DNA of 64,000 nt from Flavobacterium pallidum (lineage in GTDB: Bacteria > Bacteroidota > Bacteroidia > Flavobacteriales > Flavobacteriaceae). Location: NCBI RefSeq assembly GCF_003097535.1, contig NZ_CP029187.1, forward strand, positions 2,356,001 through 2,420,000. Direction: 5' to 3'. The position numbers and the translations under genes are program-made. Under the pieces are notes generated by a model. That model had not been told where the DNA came from. It did not search any database and saw only the letters and a list, made by a program, of their open reading frames with translations. Each line of letters begins with the position of its first letter. Within the stretch, counting starts at the first letter, position 1. Below are positions 1 through 9,992 of this stretch, piece by piece.

Positions 1-242
1 ACATCGTTCGGATTTTTAGGATTGTCTTTTGTGCCACGCAAATGGATTACCAATCCATTGAGGAAATTGCGCAGGACCTGATCGCCGCATTCCATAAAGT
101 TCGGATGGTCTGCATTTCGGAAAAAAGCACTCAGTTCTGCTTTCGAAATCCGGAAATCCACCAATTGCAAAATGTCTACAATCTGGTCATCACGCAGCAT
201 TAATGCCACGCGGAGTTTTTTGAATATGTCGTTGTTATTCAT
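1..242 (-). CDS. DUF1456 (YehS-like) protein, N-terminal part
   Basis: The reading frame starts with ATG at 242 and runs off the left edge, so only about the first 80 residues are present. The translation begins MNNNDIFKKLRVALMLRDDQ and contains the DUF1456 signature pattern: helical, with an ISKAELSAFF segment followed by an FLNGLV segment. E. coli YehS has two such repeats, and only the first is visible here. The molecular role of the family is not known to me. It was too truncated to be judged by ORF length alone. Just upstream of the start is a heptamer tandem repeat. Family assignment is fairly sure, function unknown. Confidence 0.75.
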   Translation of the reverse strand, partial: MNNNDIFKKLRVALMLRDDQIVDILQLVDFRISKAELSAFFRNADHPNFMECGDQVLRNFLNGLVIHLRGTKDNPKNPND

Positions 243-273
243 GGGTTCAGGGTTCAGGGTTCAGGGTTCAGGG
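243..273. repeat. GGGTTCA tandem heptamer, four copies
   Basis: Four perfect copies of GGGTTCA plus a final GGG lie directly upstream of the DUF1456 start and downstream of the esterase gene end. A looser partner with CCTG/CCCTG words follows around 290-310. It looks like slippage-derived intergenic DNA. Confidence 0.8.
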
Positions 274-311
274 AAAGGGTCTTTCGAAACCTGTATCCTG
301 TGCCCTGCGCC

Positions 312-1121
312 TCATTTCAGCCAAAGATACGCTTTTTCAAAATTTTCCCTCCACAATTTTTCATTGTGCTCACCGCCTTTGACAATCACCTTTTTGGAAA
401 GATGCAGGCAATAACAGCGGTTTTCGTCAAGGAGTCTGTACATTTTTTCCATATCCCCAACAACATCATCATCTTTACTTTCGCTGTCTCCACAGAGGAA
501 ATAGATTTTAGCTTTTGTTTTGGGAGCTTTCTCCATCATCTCATAAATATCTTTGGTAAACCAGAAAGAAGGGGAGAAGACACCTGCTTTCCCAAACACT
601 TCAGGATATTTCAATACGGCATAAAACGATACGAGCCCGCCAAGAGAGCTACCGAAAATAGTCGTGTTTTTCGCTTTGGTTTTGGTCCGGTAATTTTTGT
701 CGACGTAAGGCTTTAAGGTGTTTATGATAAAATCAAGGTAAGCATCTGCATGACCACCGCCATATTTTTCATTTTTAAAAGGGGTGAGCTCATCGATGCG
801 TTTGTCATTTCCATGTTCAATCCCGATCACGATGACATCCGCATTGAGCCTGTCCAGCGTTTCATCGACTTCCCATTCGCCGGCAAATGATGTTTTTTTA
901 TCGAATAGGTTTTGCGCGTCGTGCATGTACATGACCTGGTATCTTTTTTCGGGATTTGCTGCATAAGATTTCGGAAGGTACACCCATATTTTTTTGGTCG
1001 TTTTCAATTGTGGCGCTTCAATCGTAAAAGAAGAAACCTGCTTTGAGGCGGTACTTTCCTGCGCGGTGAGTTTGTATGCGGCCAGGAAGAGTAATACTGA
1101 TATCAGGGTAATTTTGAGCAT
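312..1121 (-). CDS. Exported alpha/beta hydrolase, putative esterase (enterochelin esterase-like)
   Basis: The 269-residue protein has a cleavable signal peptide (residues 1-21, ending LTAQ), so it acts in the periplasm or is secreted. The body matches the putative esterase (esterase D / Fes-IroE-like, PF00756) fold. A strand-turn region with YMHDAQNLF at about 64-72 is typical of the family. The nucleophile elbow GSSLGG is at about 157-162 with Ser159, an acidic residue lies near CGDSES (about 210-215), and a terminal His is in GGEHNE (about 249-254). The substrate cannot be told from sequence; related proteins cleave siderophore or carbohydrate esters. It is a stand-alone gene, divergent from the TerB-like gene at 1174. 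Confidence 0.88.
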   Translation of the reverse strand: MLKITLISVLLFLAAYKLTAQESTASKQVSSFTIEAPQLKTTKKIWVYLPKSYAANPEKRYQVMYMHDAQNLFDKKTSFAGEWEVDETLDRLNADVIVIGIEHGNDKRIDELTPFKNEKYGGGHADAYLDFIINTLKPYVDKNYRTKTKAKNTTIFGSSLGGLVSFYAVLKYPEVFGKAGVFSPSFWFTKDIYEMMEKAPKTKAKIYFLCGDSESKDDDVVGDMEKMYRLLDENRCYCLHLSKKVIVKGGEHNEKLWRENFEKAYLWLK

Positions 1122-1173
1122 CGGGGTTGGAGTTAACGATAAAAATAATAATTTAGCTAAAATTAGTCATTTG

Positions 1174-1575
1174 ATGAATACTTACGAGCAAAAAATCAGT
1201 TTATTGACCGATATGATTGCGTTTTCCATAGTGGATGGAAAATTGCACCAACGCGAATATGATTTCCTTTTCATTATAGCGCAGGAACTGAAAATCGACA
1301 AGGCGGTTTTTGACGACTTGTTCCACCAGGAATTGCCGGTAATGAGCATCAAGATGGAAATCCACCGCATCCACCAGTTTTACAGGCTTGCCCTGTTGAT
1401 GCATGTGGACGGGATTTTGCACGAAAAGGAAGAAATTGCCATCAAGCAAATGGCCATCAATATGGGACTGAATCCTGCTGCAACTAAAAAAGTACTGTTG
1501 CTGATCAAGGAATCGCCGACGCGGGTAATTGACCCAAGACAGTTAATGAGTGCTTTTAAGGAGCAGTACAATTAA
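1174..1575 (+). CDS. TerB-like small helical protein
   Basis: A 133-residue all-helical protein. A longer frame opens upstream, inside the esterase gene, but the ATG at 1174 (MNTYEQKISL) gives a compact protein beginning with the first helix of the fold, so I chose it. The sequence carries two related segments, each with an acidic DG motif after a hydrophobic helix (FSIVDGKLHQRE and HVDGILHEKEE). This is the hallmark of the TerB/DjlA-N metal-binding helical domain (PF05099). The role is unknown; family members are linked to stress responses. It converges on uvrB with a four-base overlap of the two stop codons, so neither gene has its own terminator. Confidence 0.78.
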   Translation: MNTYEQKISLLTDMIAFSIVDGKLHQREYDFLFIIAQELKIDKAVFDDLFHQELPVMSIKMEIHRIHQFYRLALLMHVDGILHEKEEIAIKQMAINMGLNPAATKKVLLLIKESPTRVIDPRQLMSAFKEQYN

Positions 1576-3566
1576 GCAAGGTTTTCCTGTAACTTCTTAA
1601 TTTCATCCCGGAGTTTTGCCGCCTGCATGAAATCCAGATCTTTTGCGGCTTTTTCCATCGATTTTCGCTTGTCGCGTATGAGTTTCTCGATGTCTGATTT
1701 CTGCATGTAAGTGGTATCAGGTTCGGCAGCAGCTTTCATATTGACACCCAGTTCATAATCCACCAACGGATTTTTCGTACTGAAAACATTCCCGATTTTT
1801 TTGTTCAGTGCCTGTGGCGTAAAGTTATTTTCAGTGTTGAAATTGATTTGCTTCGTACGGCGGTAGTTCGTCTCATCAATGGTTTTCTGCATGCTGTCCG
1901 TAATCTTGTCGGCATACATGATGGCTTTTCCATTCAAATTTCTTGCCGCACGCCCAATGGTTTGCGTCAGCGATCGGTTGTTTCTTAAAAAACCTTCCTT
2001 ATCAGCATCTAAAATCGCTACCAACGACACTTCCGGCAAATCCAATCCTTCACGAAGGAGATTCACCCCGATCAGCACATCGAAAATGCCTTTTCGCAAA
2101 TCCTGCATGATTTCAATACGCTCTAAAGTATCTACTTCAGAATGGATGTAACGGCAACGAATGCCTACTTTTGCAAGGTATTTTGCCAATTCTTCCGCCA
2201 TCCTTTTGGTCAGTGTCGTCACCAAAACCCGTTCGTCAATTTCGGCGCGTTCCTGGATTTCATCTATCAGGTCATCGATCTGGTTCAGGCTTGGGCGCAC
2301 TTCGATAATCGGATCCAAGAGTCCCGTCGGGCGTATAATCTGTTCTACATATACGCCCTGGCTTTTTTCCAACTCATAATCGGCTGGGGTGGCTGAAACG
2401 TAAATCACCTGGTTCTGCATGTACTCCCATTCCTCGAATTTCAACGGCCGGTTGTCCATCGCCGCAGGCAAACGGAAACCATATTCGACAAGGTTTTCCT
2501 TTCGGCTGCGGTCACCTCCATACATCGCATGGACCTGGGAAACGGTGACATGGCTTTCATCGACCACCATCAAATAATCCTTCGGGAAATAATCAAGCAG
2601 GCAAAACGGACGGGTTCCGGGCAATCTTCCGTCGAGATAACGCGAATAATTTTCAATTCCGGAGCAATAGCCCAGTTCGCGGATCATCTCAAGATCGAAA
2701 TTTGTACGCTCTTCCAAACGTTTGGCTTCCAGGTTTTTCCCGATTTCATTAAAATACGTGACTTGTTTTACCAAATCCTGCTGGATTTCCCAAATGGCAT
2801 TTTGCAGCACATCGGGCGAGGTCACGAACATATTCGCCGGATAGATATTCAGTTTTTCATACTTTTCATACACTTGCGAATTCTTCGGGTCGAAGCTTTC
2901 GATCTCTTCGATTTCATCGCCAAAGAAATGCATCCTGTAGGCATCATCCGCATAACTTGGATAGACTTCAACGGTATCGCCCTTAATGCGGAAACTGCCC
3001 GGCTTGAAATCTGCCTCAGTGCGAGAATACAGGCTTTGTACAAGGTTGTGAAGCAGTTTGGTCCGGGAAATCACCTGGTTTTTGGCAATCGCAATGATAT
3101 TCTTATGGAATTCAGTCGGGTTCCCGATACCATAAAGGCATGAAACCGAAGCGACAACCAATATATCGCGACGGCCGGAAAGCAGCGCTGCCGTCGTGCT
3201 CATCCTCATTTTTTCCAGTTCATCGTTAATGGAAAGGTCCTTTTCGATGAAAACGCCGGTAACCGGCATAAAAGCTTCAGGCTGGTAGTAGTCGTAATAT
3301 GACACGAAATATTCTACGGCGTTGTTTGGGAAAAACTGCTTGAATTCAGAGTACAATTGTGCCGCAAGCGTTTTATTGTGCGCTAAAACCAATGTAGGGC
3401 GCTGGATTTCCTGAATGACATTGGCCACGGTAAACGTCTTTCCCGAACCCGTTACACCCAGTAAAGTCTGGAATTTTTCACCGTCTTTTACACCCTGCGC
3501 CAGTTTTTTTATCGCCTGCGGCTGATCGCCTTTGGGCTGGTAATCTGATACAACCTCGAATTTCAT
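1572..3566 (-). CDS. uvrB: Excinuclease ABC subunit B
   Basis: UvrB is the damage-verifying helicase-like subunit of nucleotide excision repair, loading UvrC after UvrA hands over the lesion. The 664-residue length is normal. Visible motifs in order: Walker A GVTGSGKTF near residue 38-46, the beta-hairpin region YYDYYQPEAF near 92-101 that clamps DNA, DEAD-like DESHV near 335-339, SATP after the hairpin helicase segment, the helicase C-terminal motifs with GVNLLREGLDLP, TIGRAARN, and a C-terminal UVR coiled-coil (SMEKAAKDLDFMQAAKLRDE) that binds UvrC. The start MKFEVVSDYQPKGDQPQAI matches the family. The stop overlaps the stop of the convergent TerB-like gene. Confidence 0.97.
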   Translation of the reverse strand: MKFEVVSDYQPKGDQPQAIKKLAQGVKDGEKFQTLLGVTGSGKTFTVANVIQEIQRPTLVLAHNKTLAAQLYSEFKQFFPNNAVEYFVSYYDYYQPEAFMPVTGVFIEKDLSINDELEKMRMSTTAALLSGRRDILVVASVSCLYGIGNPTEFHKNIIAIAKNQVISRTKLLHNLVQSLYSRTEADFKPGSFRIKGDTVEVYPSYADDAYRMHFFGDEIEEIESFDPKNSQVYEKYEKLNIYPANMFVTSPDVLQNAIWEIQQDLVKQVTYFNEIGKNLEAKRLEERTNFDLEMIRELGYCSGIENYSRYLDGRLPGTRPFCLLDYFPKDYLMVVDESHVTVSQVHAMYGGDRSRKENLVEYGFRLPAAMDNRPLKFEEWEYMQNQVIYVSATPADYELEKSQGVYVEQIIRPTGLLDPIIEVRPSLNQIDDLIDEIQERAEIDERVLVTTLTKRMAEELAKYLAKVGIRCRYIHSEVDTLERIEIMQDLRKGIFDVLIGVNLLREGLDLPEVSLVAILDADKEGFLRNNRSLTQTIGRAARNLNGKAIMYADKITDSMQKTIDETNYRRTKQINFNTENNFTPQALNKKIGNVFSTKNPLVDYELGVNMKAAAEPDTTYMQKSDIEKLIRDKRKSMEKAAKDLDFMQAAKLRDEIKKLQENLA

Positions 3567-3612
3567 AGCTTTTTAAGTTGGATGGCTAATTTACGAAGAA
3601 TGTTTTAGTTTT

Positions 3613-3679
3613 CAGTCCCAGTCGCAGTCTCAGTCACAGAAAACCGGCATTCGTTTAGCTGGGACTGCGACTGCGACTG
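3613..3679. repeat. CAGTCN hexamer tandem repeat with inverted arm
   Basis: Four tandem hexamers (CAGTCC, CAGTCG, CAGTCT, CAGTCA) at 3613-3639 are followed, 19 bases later, by the inverted counterpart with GACTGC words at 3659-3679. The two arms can form a hairpin of roughly 20 pairs. It lies between the end of the Nudix gene and the start of uvrB, so it could end the Nudix transcript. Confidence 0.7.
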
Positions 3680-3684
3680 TAAAC

Positions 3685-4269
3685 TTATTCAAGCAACCTA
3701 TTGATCTGTGCGTATTGCAGCAGCATAATCGTCTTGGCATCCCTGATTTCACCGGTCTCTATCATTTGCAGCGCTTTCGCAAAAGGGATTTCAAGGACCT
3801 CAATGTTTTCGTGTTCTGAGGCGAGTCCGCCGCCCTCGTTGACTTTCATCTCCTTTGAATATTCGGCAACGAAAAAATGTATGATTTCCGTTACTGATCC
3901 GGGAGACATATATGCCTCGAATATTTTCCGTACTTCGTTGACCTTATAACCGGTTTCCTCTTCACTTTCACGGCGGATACATTCTTCTGCGTTTTCTTTT
4001 TCGAGCAATCCGGCGCAGGCCTCAATGACCATTCCCGTTTCGTTTCCGTTGAGGTACGTCGGCATACGGAATTGCCTGATCAGGATGACATTTTTTTCCT
4101 TTTTATCGTATAAAAGGATTGTAGCACCATTGCCGCGGTCATATACTTCACGATGCTGGATTTCGGTTTTGCCGTCATTTTTCAGGTATTCGTAAACATA
4201 TTTTTTCAGGATATACCAATTGTTGGAAAGCAGTTCGTCGCTTATGATCCTGATTTTCGGATTTGTCAT
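3685..4269 (-). CDS. nudK: Nudix hydrolase, NudK-like (GDP-mannose pyrophosphatase type)
   Basis: A 194-residue Nudix protein. The Nudix box runs from about residue 87 to 108 (AGLLEKEN then RRESEEETGY), with the RE..EE..G metal and catalytic residues intact. The spacing between Gly and the RE pair is one residue shorter than the textbook box, as in E. coli NudK. Upstream NGNETGMVIEACAG and the N-terminal strand region also follow the NudK/ADP-sugar pyrophosphatase pattern. NudK hydrolyses GDP-mannose to mannose-1-phosphate and GMP. The exact sugar nucleotide is inferred, not proven. It is divergent from the hydrolase gene at 4332. Confidence 0.87.
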   Translation of the reverse strand: MTNPKIRIISDELLSNNWYILKKYVYEYLKNDGKTEIQHREVYDRGNGATILLYDKKEKNVILIRQFRMPTYLNGNETGMVIEACAGLLEKENAEECIRRESEEETGYKVNEVRKIFEAYMSPGSVTEIIHFFVAEYSKEMKVNEGGGLASEHENIEVLEIPFAKALQMIETGEIRDAKTIMLLQYAQINRLLE

Positions 4270-4331
4270 AAAGATGGTTTGGTTTATTAAGTTCTGGTTT
4301 TGGAAAAAATAGCTACATTTAAATAAAAATT

Positions 4332-5210
4332 ATGGCAGCCTCCTATCCGAAATCCACGAAAAGGAAACGCTTTAAGAAGCGGTATATTGTTTATGCACTA
4401 TTTCTTTCTTATGTGGTGCTTTGCCAGGCCTGCATGACGATGCGTTTTACGAAAAAGGAGGCGAAATATTTCTTTGACAGCGCCAAAATTAATTATACCG
4501 ATACGGTTTTTACGACGGGCGGACGCGACATCCATTATATCGTTACCGGTAAAAACGATCTTCCTACGGTGTTTTTTATCCACGGATCGCCCGGTAGCTG
4601 GAACGCTTTTAAGGATTATATGAAGGATTCGTTGCTGCTGCAGAAGTACCGCCTCGTAGCGATTGACAGGCCGGGTTTCGGGTACAGCGATTTTGGCAGC
4701 GCGGAAGGTTTGCTGCCGCAATGCACGCAGATTTCGTCATTAATTAAATTCCTTGACAACAAAAAACCGATGACATTGGTAGGACATTCCCTTGGCGGAC
4801 CTGTTGTCGTAAAGCTTGCTGCGATGCATCCGGAGTGGTATAAAAACCTTGTGGTGCTTTCAGGATCGGTTGATCCCAAGGCCGAAACTCCTGAGAAATG
4901 GCGCGCTGTGATAAAGACGGTTCCTTTGCGGTTCCTGATTCCGGGTGCTTTACGAACATCAAACGATGAACTGTGGGTTTTGAAAAAGGATTTATATGAC
5001 CTGCAGCCGACGCTTAAAAATATTACTACCGACGTGCTCATTATCCACGGGACTAAGGACCCGCTGGTACCTTACAGCAATGTTGGCTTTATGAAGCTGG
5101 AATTCGTCAATGCGCGCTCGATGAAAGTGATTTCGATAGAAGGTGCGAATCATTTTATTCCATGGGAACATTATGTGGAAATACGCGATGCACTTTTGAA
5201 ATTGAAATAA
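4332..5210 (+). CDS. Membrane-anchored alpha/beta hydrolase
   Basis: A 292-residue protein with a basic N-terminus (SKTKRKRFKKR-like) followed by a single hydrophobic segment at about 19-34 ending in Cys (LCQAC). It could be a lipobox or a plain membrane anchor. The catalytic part is a classical alpha/beta hydrolase: oxyanion loop HGSPGSW at about 84-90, nucleophile elbow GHSLGG with Ser153, acid in HGTKDPLVPY and the catalytic His in EGANHFIPWE. The substrate is unknown; peptidase, lipase or haloperoxidase-like relatives exist. It is a monocistronic gene that converges on thiN. Confidence 0.87.
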   Translation: MAASYPKSTKRKRFKKRYIVYALFLSYVVLCQACMTMRFTKKEAKYFFDSAKINYTDTVFTTGGRDIHYIVTGKNDLPTVFFIHGSPGSWNAFKDYMKDSLLLQKYRLVAIDRPGFGYSDFGSAEGLLPQCTQISSLIKFLDNKKPMTLVGHSLGGPVVVKLAAMHPEWYKNLVVLSGSVDPKAETPEKWRAVIKTVPLRFLIPGALRTSNDELWVLKKDLYDLQPTLKNITTDVLIIHGTKDPLVPYSNVGFMKLEFVNARSMKVISIEGANHFIPWEHYVEIRDALLKLK

Positions 5211-5235
5211 GTCGAAAGTCGTCGAAGGTTCCCCG

Positions 5236-5898
5236 TTAATCACTGCATTCCATCAGCAGCAAATCGCCGTTCTCATGGGTGATGGAGACGATGCCGTCCT
5301 GCTTTACGCTGTTGCTGCTTCCGGTTCGGAATCCCATAATTAAAGTGTCGTTTTGCAATTCGTATAAAAGATTCGCGGAAGAAATTCCGGTTACGGTTCC
5401 TACTGGAATCAGGGAAATGATGCTTTTCGCAGGATACCATTTCCTGAAACTGCGGGGCAGCAAAAATACTTTGGAATAATCGTCCAGGATTACAATTTTA
5501 ATCAATTCACGGTAGCGCGCAATATTGGTAAGATTTGTAATCGTATGGTCGGCGCGGCGGCCGGTGGCCCAAATAACATTCGCAGACGGGATTTTTCGTT
5601 CCACCAGGTAATCCAATGCCTTTTCCAAATCGGTTTTTTCCTGATCCGGGGTGTAGACGATTTCAATTGGATGCTGTGATTTTATAAATTCCTGTGGATT
5701 GAAATCGCGGTCGAAATCGCCGAGCAATACATCTACTTTTATTCCCAATTCTACTACACGTTCCATGGCCGAATCGAGTACGATCACCAAAGGCGACCAT
5801 TCGAGCAGCTGCCCGAGCAGTTCCGTGCTGCAGGCTTCGCCATTGGCGATGATGAGTGCGGGTTCCTGGTCGTCACGGACGATGTGGTGGGAAGACAT
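5236..5898 (-). CDS. thiN: Thiamine pyrophosphokinase
   Basis: Transfers pyrophosphate from ATP to thiamine to make thiamine diphosphate in the cytosol. The 220-residue length and layout fit the TPK family: an N-terminal alpha/beta domain with the conserved LLGDFD at about 58-63, the catalytic/ATP signature PDQEKTDLEKAL at about 84-95, then GRRADHTITN (about 113-122), which binds substrate. A C-terminal beta domain carries RTGSSNS, the thiamine-binding region. No TPP riboswitch is visible upstream. The upstream gap (5899-6138) holds a dispersed repeat element. Confidence 0.93.
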   Translation of the reverse strand: MSSHHIVRDDQEPALIIANGEACSTELLGQLLEWSPLVIVLDSAMERVVELGIKVDVLLGDFDRDFNPQEFIKSQHPIEIVYTPDQEKTDLEKALDYLVERKIPSANVIWATGRRADHTITNLTNIARYRELIKIVILDDYSKVFLLPRSFRKWYPAKSIISLIPVGTVTGISSANLLYELQNDTLIMGFRTGSSNSVKQDGIVSITHENGDLLLMECSD

Positions 5899-5960
5899 TT
5901 GGAATTATAAATTTTGAATGATGAATTATGAATGACGAAGATACGAACTTTTGTGTCGGA

Positions 5961-6047
5961 TGCCCTAGCCCGGATGGGAGCGGCATCCTTTTTCTGCCTT
6001 CTTTAGGCAGGAAAAGATACAGCGGACAGCCGGATCAGCTCCTTAAA
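5961..6047. repeat. Dispersed foldable element, copy A (Flavo-1-like)
   Basis: One of seven related intergenic elements in this window. Read on the plus strand it has GCCCGGATGGGAGCGGCATCC, a variable hairpin (arms CTGCC / GGCAG), then AAAAGATACAGCGGACAGCC, GGATCAGCTCC and an A-run. CCGG near the 5' end can pair with CCGG near the 3' end. It lies between icd and thiN. The transcribed strand is not established. It resembles the Flavo-1 RNA motif as I remember it; that match is unverified. Confidence 0.6.
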
Positions 6048-6105
6048 ATCAGTAGGAGCAGCGGGCAGTATGCCGACGTCTGTAGAAAATGAAACCAATT
6101 GCGAT

Positions 6106-6131
6106 TAAAAAAAAAGCGACCCGAAAGCCGC
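6106..6131 (-). terminator. Terminator of icd
   Basis: On the minus strand a short stem GCGGC / GTCGC (one G-U pair) with a TTTCGG loop is followed by a run of nine T, seven bases past the icd stop codon. Confidence 0.6.
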
Positions 6132-6138
6132 CTTATAT

Positions 6139-8415
<2,277 letters not shown>

Positions 8416-8521
8416 TCATTCCAGATTTACCTTCCGAAAACGTTATAATTGCAGATTTGGCAATTGTAGGAATAGAAAATACGTAATTCGTAAAATACGC
8501 TTCGTAATTTAATTTCAATGC

Positions 8522-8551
8522 AAAAAAAATCCCGTTCGATGTGAACGGGAT
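8522..8551 (-). terminator. Terminator of rplS
   Basis: On the minus strand ATCCCGTTC-ACATC-GAACGGGAT is a perfect hairpin followed by a run of eight T, about 20 bases beyond the rplS stop codon. Confidence 0.85.
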
Positions 8552-8570
8552 TATATAAAGTGGTAAGTGA

Positions 8571-8921
8571 TTACCTTCTTTTGTCTCTGATTTTCGCTTT
8601 TTTACCTGTAAGTTCCCTGAAGTAGAAAATACGGGCCCTGCGAACGTGGCCTTTCTTGTTGATTTCAATTTTTTGCAAAGCCGGAAGGTTTACCGGGAAG
8701 ATACGTTCAACACCCACTGCACCTGACATTTTACGGATGGTAAAAGTCTCAGTAGTTCCTGTACCTCTTCTTTGGATGACAACACCTTTGAAAAACTGTG
8801 TCCTTGTTTTTTCACCCTCTTTAATTTCATAGTACACTGTGATGGTATCACCTGCACCGAAAACCGGGAAATCTTTTTTTGTAGTCAATTCGTCCTGAAC
8901 GAATTTCATTAAATCTGCCAT
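8571..8921 (-). CDS. rplS: 50S ribosomal protein L19
   Basis: A 116-residue ribosomal protein at the 30S-50S interface. The sequence follows the L19 pattern: N-terminal helix MADLMKFVQDE, the beta region FGAGDTITVYYEI, FKGVVIQRRGTG, FTIRKMSGAVGVERIFPVNLP and the basic C-terminal tail with RRARIFYFRELTGKKAKI. It has its own promoter and terminator. trmD lies upstream on the same strand with a gap of about 160 bases, an echo of the trmD-rplS pairing seen in many bacteria, although here the two genes appear to be transcribed separately. Confidence 0.97.
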   Translation of the reverse strand: MADLMKFVQDELTTKKDFPVFGAGDTITVYYEIKEGEKTRTQFFKGVVIQRRGTGTTETFTIRKMSGAVGVERIFPVNLPALQKIEINKKGHVRRARIFYFRELTGKKAKIRDKRR

Positions 8922-8994
8922 GATATTGTTAAATTATGGTTTAAAATCAGAGCAACATTCGCGGTTCTCGCCAGAGGTTGGTCCAATGTGGGCG

Positions 8995-9024
8995 CAAAGA
9001 TAAAAATTAATTGATAATGAACAA
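8995..9024 (-). promoter_or_regulatory. rplS promoter
   Basis: On the minus strand TTG (9024-9022), 19 bases, then TATCTTTG (9002-8995) match the Bacteroidetes promoter. The predicted leader of rplS is about 65 bases. Confidence 0.6.
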
Positions 9025-9082
9025 TTAATAGTTAATATTTTTTTTAAGATGTAACTGCCTCATTATTAACTGCTTCGAGTAA

Positions 9083-9760
9083 TTATTCATTAAGTAAGTC
9101 CGGCCGCCTGTTTTTAGTATGCACATAAGCCATATCCTCACGCCATTTTTCAATTTTTGCAAAGTGGCCGCTGGTCAAAACTTCAGGGACTTTCCATCCT
9201 TTATAATCTGCGGGCCTGGTATATATGGGACCCGATAAAAGATTATCCTGGAAACTGTCCGTCAAAGCTGATGTTTCATCACTTAAAACCCCCGGTATCA
9301 ACCGAATCAATGCATCGGAAAGTACCAAAGCACCCAGTTCGCCGCCACTCAACACATAATCCCCGATCGAGATTTCCTTGGTAATAAAGTGGTCGCGCAC
9401 CCTTTGGTCTACGCCTTTATAATGTCCGCAAAGGATGATGATATTTTCGAGCATTGACATCTTATTGGCCATGCCCTGGTTCAGCGTTTCACCATCCGGA
9501 GTCATGTAAATGACTTCGTCATAGTGGCGTTCGCTCTTCAGTTTCGCAATGCAATCATCAATCGGCTGCACCATCATCACCATGCCTGCGCCGCCGCCAA
9601 ACTGGTAATCGTCCACGCTTTTCTGCCTGTTCGTCGTATAATCGCGCAGGTTGTGGAAGTGTACTTGGACCAATCCTTTATCAATGGCACGCTTCATGAT
9701 GGAAGCTTCAAAAGGGCTGCGGAGCAGTTCAGGTAAAACGGTGATGATGTCTATTCTCAT
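9083..9760 (-). CDS. trmD: tRNA (guanine-37-N1)-methyltransferase
   Basis: TrmD methylates G37 next to the anticodon of tRNAs reading CUN, CCN and CGG, preventing +1 frameshifting. The 225-residue length is normal. The SPOUT trefoil-knot signature is clear: [12 protein letters not shown], then [15 protein letters not shown], both binding SAM in the knot. The N-terminus [13 protein letters not shown] and the GGGAGMVMM segment also match. The basic C-terminus RRPDLL binds tRNA. Its start lies 18 bases downstream of a TACCTTTG promoter element. Confidence 0.96.
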   Translation of the reverse strand: MRIDIITVLPELLRSPFEASIMKRAIDKGLVQVHFHNLRDYTTNRQKSVDDYQFGGGAGMVMMVQPIDDCIAKLKSERHYDEVIYMTPDGETLNQGMANKMSMLENIIILCGHYKGVDQRVRDHFITKEISIGDYVLSGGELGALVLSDALIRLIPGVLSDETSALTDSFQDNLLSGPIYTRPADYKGWKVPEVLTSGHFAKIEKWREDMAYVHTKNRRPDLLNE

Positions 9761-9778
9761 GGTTTTGTTTCAAAGTGG

Positions 9779-9786
9779 CAAAGGTA
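9779..9786 (-). promoter_or_regulatory. -7 element of the trmD promoter
   Basis: TACCTTTG on the minus strand (TAnnTTTG consensus) lies 18 bases upstream of the trmD ATG. No convincing -33 box; dispersed element B begins just upstream. Confidence 0.45.
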
Positions 9787-9798
9787 CAAAGTTTAAGG

Positions 9799-9889
9799 TT
9801 TTCAGGAGCCAATCCGGCTGTCCGCTGTATCTTTTATTTTTTTAAAGGAAAAAAATAAAAGGATGCCGCTTCCTATCCGGGCTAGGGCT
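9799..9889. repeat. Dispersed foldable element, copy B (Flavo-1-like)
   Basis: Same architecture as copy A but in the opposite orientation: plus strand TTTTCAGGAGCCAATCCGG, CTGTCCGCTGTATC, a variable A/T-rich hairpin, then AAAAGGATGCCGCTTCC and TATCCGGGCTAGGGC. The CCGG/CCGG outer pairing is retained. It lies between the divergent trmD and immunophilin genes. Confidence 0.6.
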
Positions 9890-9960
9890 GCAAGGTTCAA
9901 TTTACGTTCCTGCATAAAATTCGCTAATCCGCTAATTGTCACATTTGCTAATTATTTTTG

Positions 9961-9968
9961 TAATTTTG
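9961..9968 (+). promoter_or_regulatory. -7 element of the immunophilin promoter
   Basis: TAATTTTG, consistent with TAnnTTTG, lies 24 bases before the ATG at 9993. A TTG at 9936-9938 gives a 22-base spacer, slightly long. Confidence 0.45.
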
Positions 9969-9992
9969 CCATTCATTTAAAAAAAACAAACA

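Noticed and set aside
243..273. GGGTTCA run as a telomere or origin iteron
   Set aside because: Short, circular-chromosome context, no replication gene nearby.
994..1173. Upstream extension of the TerB-like gene
   Set aside because: The extension lies antisense within the esterase gene and has no homology; the ATG at 1174 fits the fold.
2529..3143. A 204-codon open frame on the plus strand inside uvrB
   Set aside because: Antisense shadow of a conserved gene; no recognisable protein features.
5899..6138. TPP riboswitch upstream of thiN
   Set aside because: No CTGAGA or ACCTGATCTGG-like words; the gap holds the dispersed element and the icd terminator.
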